Of a DNA stretch of 52,546 nucleotides, positions 1 through 8,607 are shown in pieces. This DNA is from DAOTTX01 sp034437515 (GTDB lineage: Bacteria; Chloroflexota; Anaerolineae; Aggregatilineales; Phototrophicaceae). Below the pieces are notes generated by a model that ran no database searches, was not told the DNA's origin, and saw only the letters and a list, made by a program, of their open reading frames with translations. The stretch spans positions 1 to 52,546 of the forward strand of contig DAOTTX010000169.1 of assembly GCA_034437515.1 (NCBI GenBank), written 5' to 3'. The first letter of the stretch is position 1. Each line of letters begins with the position of its first letter. The position numbers and the translations under genes were made by a program.

Positions 1-195
1 AGTTCTTCAGCAGATATGATGTGTCTCGATGGATTTTGACCTATATCTGGCGTCGTTTCTGCACAATCTTGTGGATTTTGGGGAGCTACCACGCGAAATC
101 CCAAAGAGCCATCGTATTCATTCCATTGCGGTGATGATACGCAGATGATATACTCCACGATTGTGATAAAGGGCGCAATCTCAACTCGCGTCCGT

Positions 196-218
196 CAACG
201 GATCGGTACAATCCGTTG
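196..218 (+). promoter_or_regulatory. Inverted repeat in the nuoA leader
   Basis: The 259 bases before nuoA hold no gene I can support. An 8-bp perfect inverted repeat (caacggat / atccgttg, 7-base loop) lies about 40 bases before the nuoA start. It has no T-run after it, so it is not a standard terminator. A TACAAT that could serve as a -10 box (207-212) overlaps its loop and right arm, but I see no good -35. Its role as leader structure or operator is inferred. Confidence 0.3.
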
Positions 219-259
219 TAACTATTCTTCATCGAATTAATTTCGGGAGTAGCTACTCG

Positions 260-622
260 ATGAATGTGTTAAGTGAATGGGCTTTCATCGGCGTTTTTTT
301 CGTTTTAGCCCCTCTTTTACCGGCACTGCCGATTGCCATCGGGGGGATCCTTAGCCCGAGCAAGCCGAACGCCATCAAACAGGCCACCTATGAATGTGGG
401 GTGGAGACGGTCGGCGATACATGGGTGCAGTTCAAAGTGCAATATTACATCTATGGGTTGATCTTCTTGATCTTCGACGTGGAAATGGTCTTCTTGTTCC
501 CCTGGGCGTTGGCCTATGGTGAGTTGGATTTCTTTGCCTTTGGTGCGGGGTTGTTATTTATCTTCCTGCTGACGGATGCGCTCATCTACGCCTGGCGTAA
601 AGACGCGCTCGAATGGACATAG
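260..622 (+). CDS. nuoA: NADH-quinone oxidoreductase subunit A
   Basis: Small membrane subunit of respiratory complex I, at the junction between the quinone module and the proton-pumping arm. The 120 residues match the family length and form three membrane helices. The conserved acidic motif FDVEMVFLFPWA is present around residue 73, and the loop CGVE (about 46-49), normally near the quinone site, is also visible. The ATG start follows a GGGAG Shine-Dalgarno sequence at 245-249. It opens a run of tightly spaced nuo genes; nuoH follows after 15 bases, where most bacteria would have nuoB, C, D. The identification is firm. Confidence 0.96.
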   Translation: MNVLSEWAFIGVFFVLAPLLPALPIAIGGILSPSKPNAIKQATYECGVETVGDTWVQFKVQYYIYGLIFLIFDVEMVFLFPWALAYGELDFFAFGAGLLFIFLLTDALIYAWRKDALEWT

Positions 623-637
623 AGGAGCCAAACACTG

Positions 638-1957
638 ATGAGTAAAGCAATCAACACACTGATAAAAATCATCGTCCCAATCGGGCTTCTGCTGGTTGTC
701 ATCCTCATTTTGAACTCGATCACCGGGGGGAACTGCATCAATGACTTCGGGGGTTGCCTCGCGGACGGTGGTATGGATGAGGACGTTGCGAGTTTCATAG
801 CCATCGCCCTCGGTGTACTGCTCACCGCGACCTTCCCTCTGTTGATTACGATTGCGTTGATCTGGGTGGAGCGTAAGTTCGCCGCCCGTATTCAGGATCG
901 CATCGGCCCGAACCGCGTTGGCCCGTATGGGTTGATCCAACCATTTGCGGATGTGATTAAGCTGCTCGGCAAGGAAGACATCACCCCGGCGGGTGCGGAT
1001 AAGTGGATTTACAACGCCTCGCCTGTCATCATGGTGATGTCGGTGCTGCTCATCTGGGCGGTGGTGCCGTTTACGCCTTATCACGTCGGCATCGATCTGG
1101 AAATCGGCGTGTTATATTTCATCGCCGTGGCTTCCATCGGCACACTCTCCGTGATTATGGCGGGTTGGGCCAGCAACAACAAATACGCGCTGCTCGGTGC
1201 GTTCCGTGTGGTGGCGCAGTTGATTAGCTACGAGGTGCCGCTGGCGATTGCGCTGCTGATCCCCGTGATGCTGGCAGGCAGCATGAGCATGGTCGGCATT
1301 GTGGAAGCACAGGCCGGTATGTGGTTTGTCTTTATGTCGCCGATTGCCACCTTCCTGTTTTTCATCTCATCACAGGCGGAAACGGGCCGTGCGCCGTTCG
1401 ACTTGCTCGAAGCGGAATCCGAACTGGTCGCCGGGTACAACATCGAATATTCCGGTATGAAGTTTGCGATGTTCTTCGCCGGTGAGTTCATGCATGTGTT
1501 CACGAACGGTGTGTTGATGGCGGTACTGTTCACCGGTGGTTGGCACGGGCCGTTCGCACGCGAAGCACCGCTGCTGGCGTTGATCTACCTACTGACGAAG
1601 GCCGGGTTCTGGTACTTGCTCTCGCTGCTGATGCGTAATGCGTTGCCGCGTGTCCGCATTGACCAGTTGATGGCGGTTAACTGGAAGTTCTTGGTACCGC
1701 TTTCCATCGTGAACTTGTTGGTAACCGCATTGTTGCTCAAGATCGCGCAGGAGACGGGCATCGCGCCATCGCCGGAGGAAGCACATGAGTTCCTCGCAAA
1801 CATCCCGTTGACGATTGTATTGCTCATCGGCAATGGTTTCATCGCGCTCGGTGTGCTGGCGATCTTCCGCAACCAGGGACGCGAAGAACGGCTGGCAGAG
1901 GAAGAAATGCAAGGCCGAAGTGACATGACGACGGTCACAGCTTCGGCAGGTGACTAA
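638..1957 (+). CDS. nuoH: NADH-quinone oxidoreductase subunit H
   Basis: Membrane subunit of complex I that forms much of the quinone chamber and contacts the soluble arm. At 439 residues it is longer than typical NuoH (about 320-350); the excess is an N-terminal extension with an extra hydrophobic stretch (about residues 7-27) and a hydrophilic tail after residue 415. Family motifs are clear: WVERKFAARIQDRIGPNRVG (about 76-95), GWASNNKYALLGAFRVVAQ (about 176-194) and SEAE-like acidic loop residues in ETGRAPFDLLEAESELVAGY (about 247-266). It lies 15 bases after nuoA and 20 bases before nuoJ, in the same operon. Confidence 0.96.
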   Translation: MSKAINTLIKIIVPIGLLLVVILILNSITGGNCINDFGGCLADGGMDEDVASFIAIALGVLLTATFPLLITIALIWVERKFAARIQDRIGPNRVGPYGLIQPFADVIKLLGKEDITPAGADKWIYNASPVIMVMSVLLIWAVVPFTPYHVGIDLEIGVLYFIAVASIGTLSVIMAGWASNNKYALLGAFRVVAQLISYEVPLAIALLIPVMLAGSMSMVGIVEAQAGMWFVFMSPIATFLFFISSQAETGRAPFDLLEAESELVAGYNIEYSGMKFAMFFAGEFMHVFTNGVLMAVLFTGGWHGPFAREAPLLALIYLLTKAGFWYLLSLLMRNALPRVRIDQLMAVNWKFLVPLSIVNLLVTALLLKIAQETGIAPSPEEAHEFLANIPLTIVLLIGNGFIALGVLAIFRNQGREERLAEEEMQGRSDMTTVTASAGD

Positions 1958-1977
1958 GTAAGGGAGAGGGGAAAAAT

Positions 1978-2493
1978 ATGACCGTTGGAGATTTGACACC
2001 GGAGGCTTTCGCCTTCGGTTTCTTCACGATATTAACTTTGGGTGGCGCGTTTGGCGTCGTCGGCAACCGAAACCTGGTACGCGGCGCGGTGTGGCTGGTG
2101 ATTAGCCTGTTTGGTGTCGCCGGGTTCTTTGTGCTGTTGAGTGCGCCGTTCCTCGCGGCGGTGCAGGTGCTGGTGTATATCGGCGCTATCGGTATTCTTA
2201 TCACCTTCGCCGTGATGCTCACCCGGAGTATGACCAACCTGACCGAACGTTATAACCAACAATGGTGGATCGCCGCAGTGACGTCGATTGCGATGTTCGG
2301 TTTCTTGATGCTCGCTGTTATCATCCCTGTCTTTGGTGAGACCGAAGTGACGACGGACATCGTCGCAACGACCACCGACCTGGGTGTGGCGCTCGTCAGC
2401 GGTAACCAGTACGTGCTGCCGTTCGAGGTCGCCTCACTGTTGCTGACGGCGGCGATGATCGGCGCGATTGTAATCGCACGCGAAGACGATTAG
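1978..2493 (+). CDS. nuoJ: NADH-quinone oxidoreductase subunit J
   Basis: Membrane subunit of complex I containing the mobile helix that links the quinone site to the antiporter-like subunits. It has 171 residues and about five membrane helices. The segment VLVYIGAIGILITFAVML (about 64-81) is the characteristic third helix with its pi-bulge region (YIGAIGIL). The ATG follows an AGGGAGAGGGG ribosome site. It sits 20 bases after nuoH and 15 before nuoK. nuoI, usually between nuoH and nuoJ, is absent. Confidence 0.95.
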   Translation: MTVGDLTPEAFAFGFFTILTLGGAFGVVGNRNLVRGAVWLVISLFGVAGFFVLLSAPFLAAVQVLVYIGAIGILITFAVMLTRSMTNLTERYNQQWWIAAVTSIAMFGFLMLAVIIPVFGETEVTTDIVATTTDLGVALVSGNQYVLPFEVASLLLTAAMIGAIVIAREDD

Positions 2494-2508
2494 GAGAGAG
2501 ACGACTTT

Positions 2509-2817
2509 ATGGTTCCACTCTGGATGTTCTTGGCGGTCGCCGCAGCACTGTTTAGCATCGGTGCCTACGGCGTGCTGGCACGGCGTAACGCCGTCGCTAT
2601 CCTCATGAGTGTGGAGTTAATGCTGAACGCGGTCAACATCAATCTGGTGGCCTTCTGGCGCTTCAACACTCCAATGGATATGAGCGGGCAGGCTTTCGCT
2701 GCCTTTGTATTCGTCGTGGCAGCCGCCGAAGCGGCGGTCGGGCTGGCGATTATCATCTCAGTCTATCGTGGCAGACGCTCTGTTGAGGTCGATGATGTTG
2801 ACCTGCTCAAATGGTAA
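2509..2817 (+). CDS. nuoK: NADH-quinone oxidoreductase subunit K
   Basis: Small three-helix membrane subunit of complex I that carries part of the proton path between the quinone module and the pumps. It has 102 residues, the normal length. Two conserved membrane glutamates are visible, in MSVELMLNAVNINLVAF (about residue 37) and in AAAEAAVGLAI (about residue 73), spaced as in the family. GAGAGAG before the ATG serves as ribosome site. It is located between nuoJ and nuoL with very short gaps, consistent with one transcript. Confidence 0.96.
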   Translation: MVPLWMFLAVAAALFSIGAYGVLARRNAVAILMSVELMLNAVNINLVAFWRFNTPMDMSGQAFAAFVFVVAAAEAAVGLAIIISVYRGRRSVEVDDVDLLKW

Positions 2818-2828
2818 GGGTTTAGACC

Positions 2829-5246
2829 ATGGATATTAATTTCACAGATTTAGATTATTTGCCGTGGCTGATCCCTGTTGGGCCGCTGCTGGCATTTCTC
2901 ATCATTTCGATTATTACCAACCGCAGCCGGCTCGTCCCGGCGACGGATCACCACGAATACGGCGGTCACCACCCGGATTATGACGGGATGCAGGTGCCGG
3001 TCGTCACGGCGAACAGCCGTGTCATCAGCATCGTGGTCGGCATGTCCGGCGTGGTCGCGGCCTGGTTGATGAGTTGGACGGTTTTCTTCCGCACGGTCGG
3101 CATTGACCAGTTCGGTAAAGACGACAAGATTTATGGCAGCAACCTGGATTGGATCGCCACCGGTTTTACCTCGCTTCAAATGGGTGTGATGGTGGACCCA
3201 CTGACGACGGTGCTGTTGTTCATGGTGCCAATTGCGGTGCTGTGCATTTTCATCTACTCCATCGGCTACATGGCGCATGACCCACGTCAGGCGCGGTTCT
3301 TCAGCCTGATCTCACTGTTTGCGGGGGCCATGCTGACCCTGGTCGTCGCGGATAACCTGTTGCTGTTGTTCATCGGTTGGGAGATCATGGGGGCGTGTTC
3401 TTACATGCTCATCGGCTTCTGGTACGAGAAGCACAGTGCCTACAGTGCGGCGATCAAAGCCTTCACAGTGACCCGTGTCGCTGACGTGCTGATGCTGCTC
3501 GGTATCGCGTATCTGTACTTTGCCACCGGCACACTCAGCTTCCGTGACATCCTCTATGATGCGTCGGTGCTTGATGCGCTGGCGGAAACGGACGCGATCA
3601 TCTTTGGTGGCCTCGGACTGAGCGCCGCTAGTTTGATCGGCATTCTGCTGATTATCGGTACGATTGGCAAGTCTGCGCAGTTTCCGTTGCACGTCTGGTT
3701 GCCGGACGCGATGGAAGGCCCGACGCCGGTCAGCGCGATGATCCACGCGGCGGCGATGGTTTCCGCTGGCGTGTATGCGGTCATCCGTATATATCCCATT
3801 CTGGAAGCGGGCGGTCATCCCCACGAGGGTGATTTGACCTCGCCGCTGATGTTAATGGCGATTGTCGGCGGGTTTACCGCGTTGTTCGCCGCGACGATTG
3901 CGGTCGCGCAGGATGACGTTAAGCGTGTGCTGGCTTATTCGACCATCTCACAGCTCGGCTTTATGATCGCCGCGCTCGGTATCGGTGCGTATGTCGCCGC
4001 GTTCTTCCACCTGATTACCCATGCGTTCTTTAAGGCGCTGTTGTTTATGGCGGCGGGGTCTGTCATCCACGCGATGGAACACGGTGAACATCATGTGCAT
4101 GAACACCATCACGACCATGCGCACGACCACGACCACGAAGAAGACACATCGGCTATCGGCGACGAGGCCGGGGAAGCACCCCCCGCCGAAGCGACCGCCA
4201 GACTTGAGAAAGAATCGGAGCATCCTGAAGAACACGCGCCGCACTTCGACCCGCAAGATATGTTCAACATGGGCGGCCTGAAGGATCGCATCCCGGTGAC
4301 GTGGATCACATTCCTGATCGGTGGTATCTCACTGGCGGGCTTCCCGCTGCTGACCGCCGGGTTCTGGTCGAAAGACGAGATCCTCGCGGATGCGTGGTAC
4401 ATCCTCTCGGATTATGGCTCCGGCGCACACGGTTATGTGTTCTTCATGCTGGCGATTGCTGCCTTCCTGACCGCGTTCTATACCGCCCGTCAGCTTTGTC
4501 TGACGTTCCTCGGTGAGCCGCGCACGGAAGAAGCCGCGCACGCCGGTTTGGGCGGCCCGCGTGATATCATCAGCATCACCATGCAGCTTCCGCTGATTAT
4601 CCTGGCGTTCTTCGCGCTGTTTGCGGGCTTTGTCGGCGTGCCGCCGGAGTTCCCGATCTTCGGGGCGATCCTCTCGCCGGATGTGAATCCGTTCTTCGAG
4701 TTCACCAAGTACAGCCTGCTGGTAGAAATCCAACCGTCGAAACCGCCGTTCAACTGGATCCCTGTGCTGACCTCGTTTGGTGTGGCGCTGGGTGGTCTGT
4801 ATCTCGGTTGGTTTATGTACGGGCGTAAGCCGCTCAAAGCCGGTGAGCCTGACCCGCTCAAGGAAATGCTCAACCCGGCGATTTACACCACGCTCCAGAA
4901 CAAATACTACATCGACGAGCTTTACCAGATCGTGTTTGTGAAGCCCGCGCAATGGTTCTCGCGGGTGGTCGTCAGCGAGTTTATGGATCGCGGTGTGATT
5001 GATGGCTTCCTGCATTTGATCGCACGGGTGTTTACCTTCACCGGTGATCTTTTGAAGGTGTTCAACTTGTGGCTGATCGACGGCGTGGGTGATGGCATCC
5101 CGCAGGCGATTGGACGTTTTGGTATGTGGTTCCGCCGGTTACAGTCCGGGCGCATTCAGCAATATCTGCTGTACACCGCGCTCGCGCTGCTCATCATCGG
5201 TGTGATTTTCGTAGTCTCGACTGGCCTGTTGCAGGCCGCGAACTAA
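2829..5246 (+). CDS. nuoL: NADH-quinone oxidoreductase subunit L with two insertions
   Basis: Distal antiporter-like proton-pumping subunit of complex I. At 805 residues it is longer than the usual 610-680. The pump core is intact: membrane glutamate in LLFIGWEIMGACSYMLIGF and the lysine in IGKSAQFPLHVWLPDAMEG. Two features are unusual. First, residues about 418-478, between the GSVIHAME helix and the MGGLKDR loop, are rich in His, Asp and Glu; a shorter His/Tyr-rich stretch lies near residues 41-53. Second, the C-terminal lateral-helix region between VIDG (723-726) and RRLQSG (769-774) is about 42 residues, roughly twice the spacing I recall for ordinary NuoL. Two nuoM genes follow, so the longer helix may span an extra pump. 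The lateral-helix comparison is from memory, not an alignment. Confidence 0.95.
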   Translation: MDINFTDLDYLPWLIPVGPLLAFLIISIITNRSRLVPATDHHEYGGHHPDYDGMQVPVVTANSRVISIVVGMSGVVAAWLMSWTVFFRTVGIDQFGKDDKIYGSNLDWIATGFTSLQMGVMVDPLTTVLLFMVPIAVLCIFIYSIGYMAHDPRQARFFSLISLFAGAMLTLVVADNLLLLFIGWEIMGACSYMLIGFWYEKHSAYSAAIKAFTVTRVADVLMLLGIAYLYFATGTLSFRDILYDASVLDALAETDAIIFGGLGLSAASLIGILLIIGTIGKSAQFPLHVWLPDAMEGPTPVSAMIHAAAMVSAGVYAVIRIYPILEAGGHPHEGDLTSPLMLMAIVGGFTALFAATIAVAQDDVKRVLAYSTISQLGFMIAALGIGAYVAAFFHLITHAFFKALLFMAAGSVIHAMEHGEHHVHEHHHDHAHDHDHEEDTSAIGDEAGEAPPAEATARLEKESEHPEEHAPHFDPQDMFNMGGLKDRIPVTWITFLIGGISLAGFPLLTAGFWSKDEILADAWYILSDYGSGAHGYVFFMLAIAAFLTAFYTARQLCLTFLGEPRTEEAAHAGLGGPRDIISITMQLPLIILAFFALFAGFVGVPPEFPIFGAILSPDVNPFFEFTKYSLLVEIQPSKPPFNWIPVLTSFGVALGGLYLGWFMYGRKPLKAGEPDPLKEMLNPAIYTTLQNKYYIDELYQIVFVKPAQWFSRVVVSEFMDRGVIDGFLHLIARVFTFTGDLLKVFNLWLIDGVGDGIPQAIGRFGMWFRRLQSGRIQQYLLYTALALLIIGVIFVVSTGLLQAAN

Positions 5247-5258
5247 GGCGGGGAAAAT

Positions 5259-6866
5259 ATGACAGAATTAAGTGTATTTGGGATCGACGCGCTCACCGTG
5301 CTAATACTCGCCCCGGCGTTTGGGGCGCTGGCGGTCGTGGCGATCCCACCGGAAAATAAAACGCTGGCGCGTTGGGTCTCTCTGGGCATCGCCCTGGGCA
5401 TCGGCGCACTGGCGGTGATTACTTTCTTCGCCTACAACCGGGGGGAGGACGCGGCACAGTATCAGTTTGTGGCGCAATACGAATGGTTTGAATTGCTCGG
5501 TGCCTCCTGGCATCTGGGTGTGGATGGCATCAGCGCGACGTTGGTCATGTTGACGGGCATCCTGGTGCCGCTGGCGGTGTTGATTAGCTGGGAAGTCGAT
5601 GATCGGGTAACGTTCCATCTCGCGCTCATCCTGTTCTTTGAAACAGGCTTGATGGGTGTTTTCCTGGCGATGGACTTGATGATTTTCTTCTTGTTCTACG
5701 AACTCAGCCTGGTGCCGATCTACTTCCTCATCAACCAATGGGGCGGTAAGAACCGTCAGTACGCTTCTACCAAGTTTATGATCTACTCCATCGGCGGCAC
5801 GCTGGGGATGCTGCTGGCATCACAGCTCGTCGGCTGGACGGCGGGTACGTTTGACATTCAGCAGCTCAGCTTGATCTGGCCCGCTTTTGAAGGCACAGAC
5901 GGCACATTCCTCGGTGCCAATATCGAGACGGTCAAGGGCTTGTCCTTCGTCGGCTTTTTCATCGCGTTCTGTATTAAAGTGCCGGTATGGCCTTTCCATA
6001 CCTGGTTGCCGGACGCGCACGGTGAAGCGCCGACCGCTGGCTCGATGTTGCTGGCGGGTGTCATGCTCAAACTGGGGGCTTATGGTTTCGTCCGGTTGGT
6101 GGTGCCGCTGTTCCCCGATGTGTGGATCTCACAGATCAATTTCCTGAGCCTGGAATTCACGGTTGCGGGATTGTTCGCCTTCCTGGCGATGATGGGCATC
6201 GTGTTTGGCGCGTTCGCCGCGTTCGGTCAGAATGACATCAAGCGTTTGGTGGCTTATAGCTCGGTCAACCATATGGGCTTCGTGGCGTTAGGCATCGCGG
6301 TGATGGCGGTCGCTTACGGCGAAGCCTACGTGAACGGCGCGACCGCCTTCACGCAGGATGCGATCATTGCGACCAACGGCGCGGTCGTGCAGATGTTCAA
6401 TCATGGCTTGAGTTCGGCGGCGATGTTCTTGCTCGCCGGGGCCATCTACCACAAGACGCACACCCGCGATATGCGGGAGTATGGCGGCTTGTGGGTGAAA
6501 GCGCCGATCTACGGAGGTGTGTTCCTGTTTACCAGTTTTGCCAGCCTGGGCTTGCCGGGGCTGAACGGCTTCGTCGGGGAATTCCTGGTGGTGCGTGGAA
6601 GCTGGCCTGTGTTCACCGTGCTGACCATCATCTCGATGATCGGCCTGTTGTTCACCGGGTCTTACATCTTGAAGGGCATCCGCGCCACACTGCACGGGCC
6701 GTTCAACATGAGGTGGCGGGACTACAACCTGGAGATCGAATTGCGTGAGTTTATCGCTGTGTCGCCGCTGCTGGTGCTGATGTTGGTTACCGGTGTCTTC
6801 CCGAACTGGATCATGCCGATCATCAACGGCTCCGTGACGCAAATATTGACGGCATTCATAGGATAA
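5259..6866 (+). CDS. nuoM: NADH-quinone oxidoreductase subunit M, first copy
   Basis: Antiporter-like proton-pumping subunit of complex I. It has 535 residues, about 14 membrane helices and the standard channel residues: glutamate in FFLFYELSLVPIYFLI, lysine in CIKVPVWPFHTWLPDAHGEA, a second lysine in GVMLKLGAYGFVR, the NDIKRLVAYSSVNHMG motif and the C-terminal glutamate in GFVGEFLVV. All the charged residues expected for a functional half-channel pair are therefore present. It follows nuoL after 12 bases (GGCGGGGAAAAT ribosome site) and is 7 bases from a second nuoM, which differs in key residues. Confidence 0.95.
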   Translation: MTELSVFGIDALTVLILAPAFGALAVVAIPPENKTLARWVSLGIALGIGALAVITFFAYNRGEDAAQYQFVAQYEWFELLGASWHLGVDGISATLVMLTGILVPLAVLISWEVDDRVTFHLALILFFETGLMGVFLAMDLMIFFLFYELSLVPIYFLINQWGGKNRQYASTKFMIYSIGGTLGMLLASQLVGWTAGTFDIQQLSLIWPAFEGTDGTFLGANIETVKGLSFVGFFIAFCIKVPVWPFHTWLPDAHGEAPTAGSMLLAGVMLKLGAYGFVRLVVPLFPDVWISQINFLSLEFTVAGLFAFLAMMGIVFGAFAAFGQNDIKRLVAYSSVNHMGFVALGIAVMAVAYGEAYVNGATAFTQDAIIATNGAVVQMFNHGLSSAAMFLLAGAIYHKTHTRDMREYGGLWVKAPIYGGVFLFTSFASLGLPGLNGFVGEFLVVRGSWPVFTVLTIISMIGLLFTGSYILKGIRATLHGPFNMRWRDYNLEIELREFIAVSPLLVLMLVTGVFPNWIMPIINGSVTQILTAFIG

Positions 6867-6873
6867 AACGACG

Positions 6874-8604
6874 ATGATTGAAGCTGGATTTCCTGTATTA
6901 AGCACGATCATCTTTCTGCCGATTGTCGCGGCGATCATTATTCTCTTCCTGGATTCGGTGGAGCAGCGCGACATCATTCGCGGTGTTTCCATCTCAACGG
7001 TAGCGGTGCTACTGCTGCTTTCCGGGTTTGTCTACTTCCGCTACAACGCAGAAGTGACCGGGGATGATGGTCTGCTCGCACAACAGGATGAGATCCTTGC
7101 GGAAGGTGGGTTCGAGTTCCCTGCAACGCAGATGTTCGATGAGGGAATCGCGTTCGAAGAAAAGTACGATTGGGTTTCAAGCCTGGGCATTAGCTACCAC
7201 GTCGGCGTGGATGGCCTCAACGCACCGATGGTGTTGTTGACGGGCATGGTCGCGGTGGCGGGTGTGTTGATCTCCTGGCGCATCACAGATCGCCTTCGAG
7301 AATTTATGGCGTTCTTCCTGCTGCTTGTGGCGGGTGTGTATGGCGTGTTTATCGCCTTAGACATCTTTCTCTTGTTCTTCTTCTACGAACTCGCCATCTT
7401 CCCGATGTATTTGCTCATCGCCGGTTGGGGGTGGGTAAAACTACGAGAGTACGCGGCGATGAAGTTGACGATTTACATTCTCGTCGGCTCGGTCGTCGCG
7501 CTGGTCGGTGCGATCGCACTGGTGCTCACCGCGCAGAATTTCTTCCTCGGTGAAGGTGCGGAGGCGTTCGCGGCTGCACAGACCGCTGGAATAATCGCCG
7601 AAGACGCACCCACGTTTAGCTTTGACCTCGTCCAGTTGACGCTGGCAGCCGAGGCCGGGGCGTTTGACCAAGCCGGGTATCTAGGGTCGGAGGCGTTGAC
7701 CTTTGCCAAGTTCTGGTTCCCGTTGATCTTCATGGGCTTCGCGGTGCTGGCGGGTTTGTTCCCGTTCCACAACTGGTCACCGGATGGGCATGTGGCGGCC
7801 CCAACTGCCGTTTCGATGATCCACGCGGGTGTGCTGATGAAGCTCGGCGCGTATGCTGCGTTGCGCATGGGCGTGCAAATCATGCCAGAAGGCGCACAGA
7901 CGCATTTACCCTGGTTGGTCTTCTTAACACTCATCAACGTGGTGCTAGGGGCGTTTATCGCCTTCAGGCAGCGTGACTTTAAGTACGTGATCGGCTTCTC
8001 GTCGGTCAGCCATATGGGGCTGGTCAGCATGGGCTTCGCCACGATGAACACCATCGGTATGACCGGCGCAGGCTTGCAGATGTTCAGCCACGGCGCGATG
8101 ACGGCGCTGTTCTTCGGCTGCGTAGGTATGGTCTACGAGCGCGCCCACACCCGTGACATTCCAAGCCTGGGCGGTTTCATCAAAAAGATGCCCTGGGTGG
8201 GTGTGGCCTTTATCGTCGGTGGCTTGACGAGTATGGGTATGCCCGGCTTCAGTGGCTTCATTGCCGAATACCCGATCTTCACCGGTCTGTGGGCGGCGTC
8301 AGAAAGTGTCGTGCTGCAAATCGGTGATTTCACCCTGACCAATTACTATGGCGTGATTGCCATCGTCGCGGTGTTGGGGATCGTCATCACGGCGGCTTAC
8401 GTGCTACGTGTGACCGGGCAGGTGTTCTTCGGTGAGTTCGACGCGGCGAAGTATCCAGAAGTCGGTGACATCACGATCACAGATCGTGCCATTCTGCTGC
8501 TGCTGGGTGTCCCGCTGATCGTGCTGGGGATGTACCCGCCGATTATGGCTCCAATGATCGAAGCTGGCGTAAGGCCAGTCGTCGCAATCCTCGGAGGGAT
8601 GTAA
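6874..8604 (+). CDS. nuoM: NADH-quinone oxidoreductase subunit M, second divergent copy
   Basis: Second NuoM-like antiporter subunit, 576 residues. It keeps the glutamate in LFFFYELAIFPMYLLI, the lysine in GVLMKLGAYAALR, the RDFKYVIGFSSVSHMG motif and a glutamate in GFSGFIAEYPIF. However, the lysine of IKVPVWPFH in the first copy aligns with leucine here (AVLAGLFPFHNWSPDGH), so a charged residue normally central to proton transfer is lost. An extra hydrophilic stretch at about 56-95 precedes the first conserved helices, and another lies at about 230-275. Gene order L-M-M-N suggests a complex I with an additional pump-like module. Whether this copy pumps protons cannot be told from sequence. 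Confidence 0.92.
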   Translation: MIEAGFPVLSTIIFLPIVAAIIILFLDSVEQRDIIRGVSISTVAVLLLLSGFVYFRYNAEVTGDDGLLAQQDEILAEGGFEFPATQMFDEGIAFEEKYDWVSSLGISYHVGVDGLNAPMVLLTGMVAVAGVLISWRITDRLREFMAFFLLLVAGVYGVFIALDIFLLFFFYELAIFPMYLLIAGWGWVKLREYAAMKLTIYILVGSVVALVGAIALVLTAQNFFLGEGAEAFAAAQTAGIIAEDAPTFSFDLVQLTLAAEAGAFDQAGYLGSEALTFAKFWFPLIFMGFAVLAGLFPFHNWSPDGHVAAPTAVSMIHAGVLMKLGAYAALRMGVQIMPEGAQTHLPWLVFLTLINVVLGAFIAFRQRDFKYVIGFSSVSHMGLVSMGFATMNTIGMTGAGLQMFSHGAMTALFFGCVGMVYERAHTRDIPSLGGFIKKMPWVGVAFIVGGLTSMGMPGFSGFIAEYPIFTGLWAASESVVLQIGDFTLTNYYGVIAIVAVLGIVITAAYVLRVTGQVFFGEFDAAKYPEVGDITITDRAILLLLGVPLIVLGMYPPIMAPMIEAGVRPVVAILGGM

Positions 8605-8607
8605 ACA

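Noticed and set aside
554..1084. Long minus-strand open frame opposite nuoA/nuoH
   Set aside because: It lies antisense to certain nuo genes, has very unusual composition rich in Arg, His, Gln and Asp, and no ribosome site.
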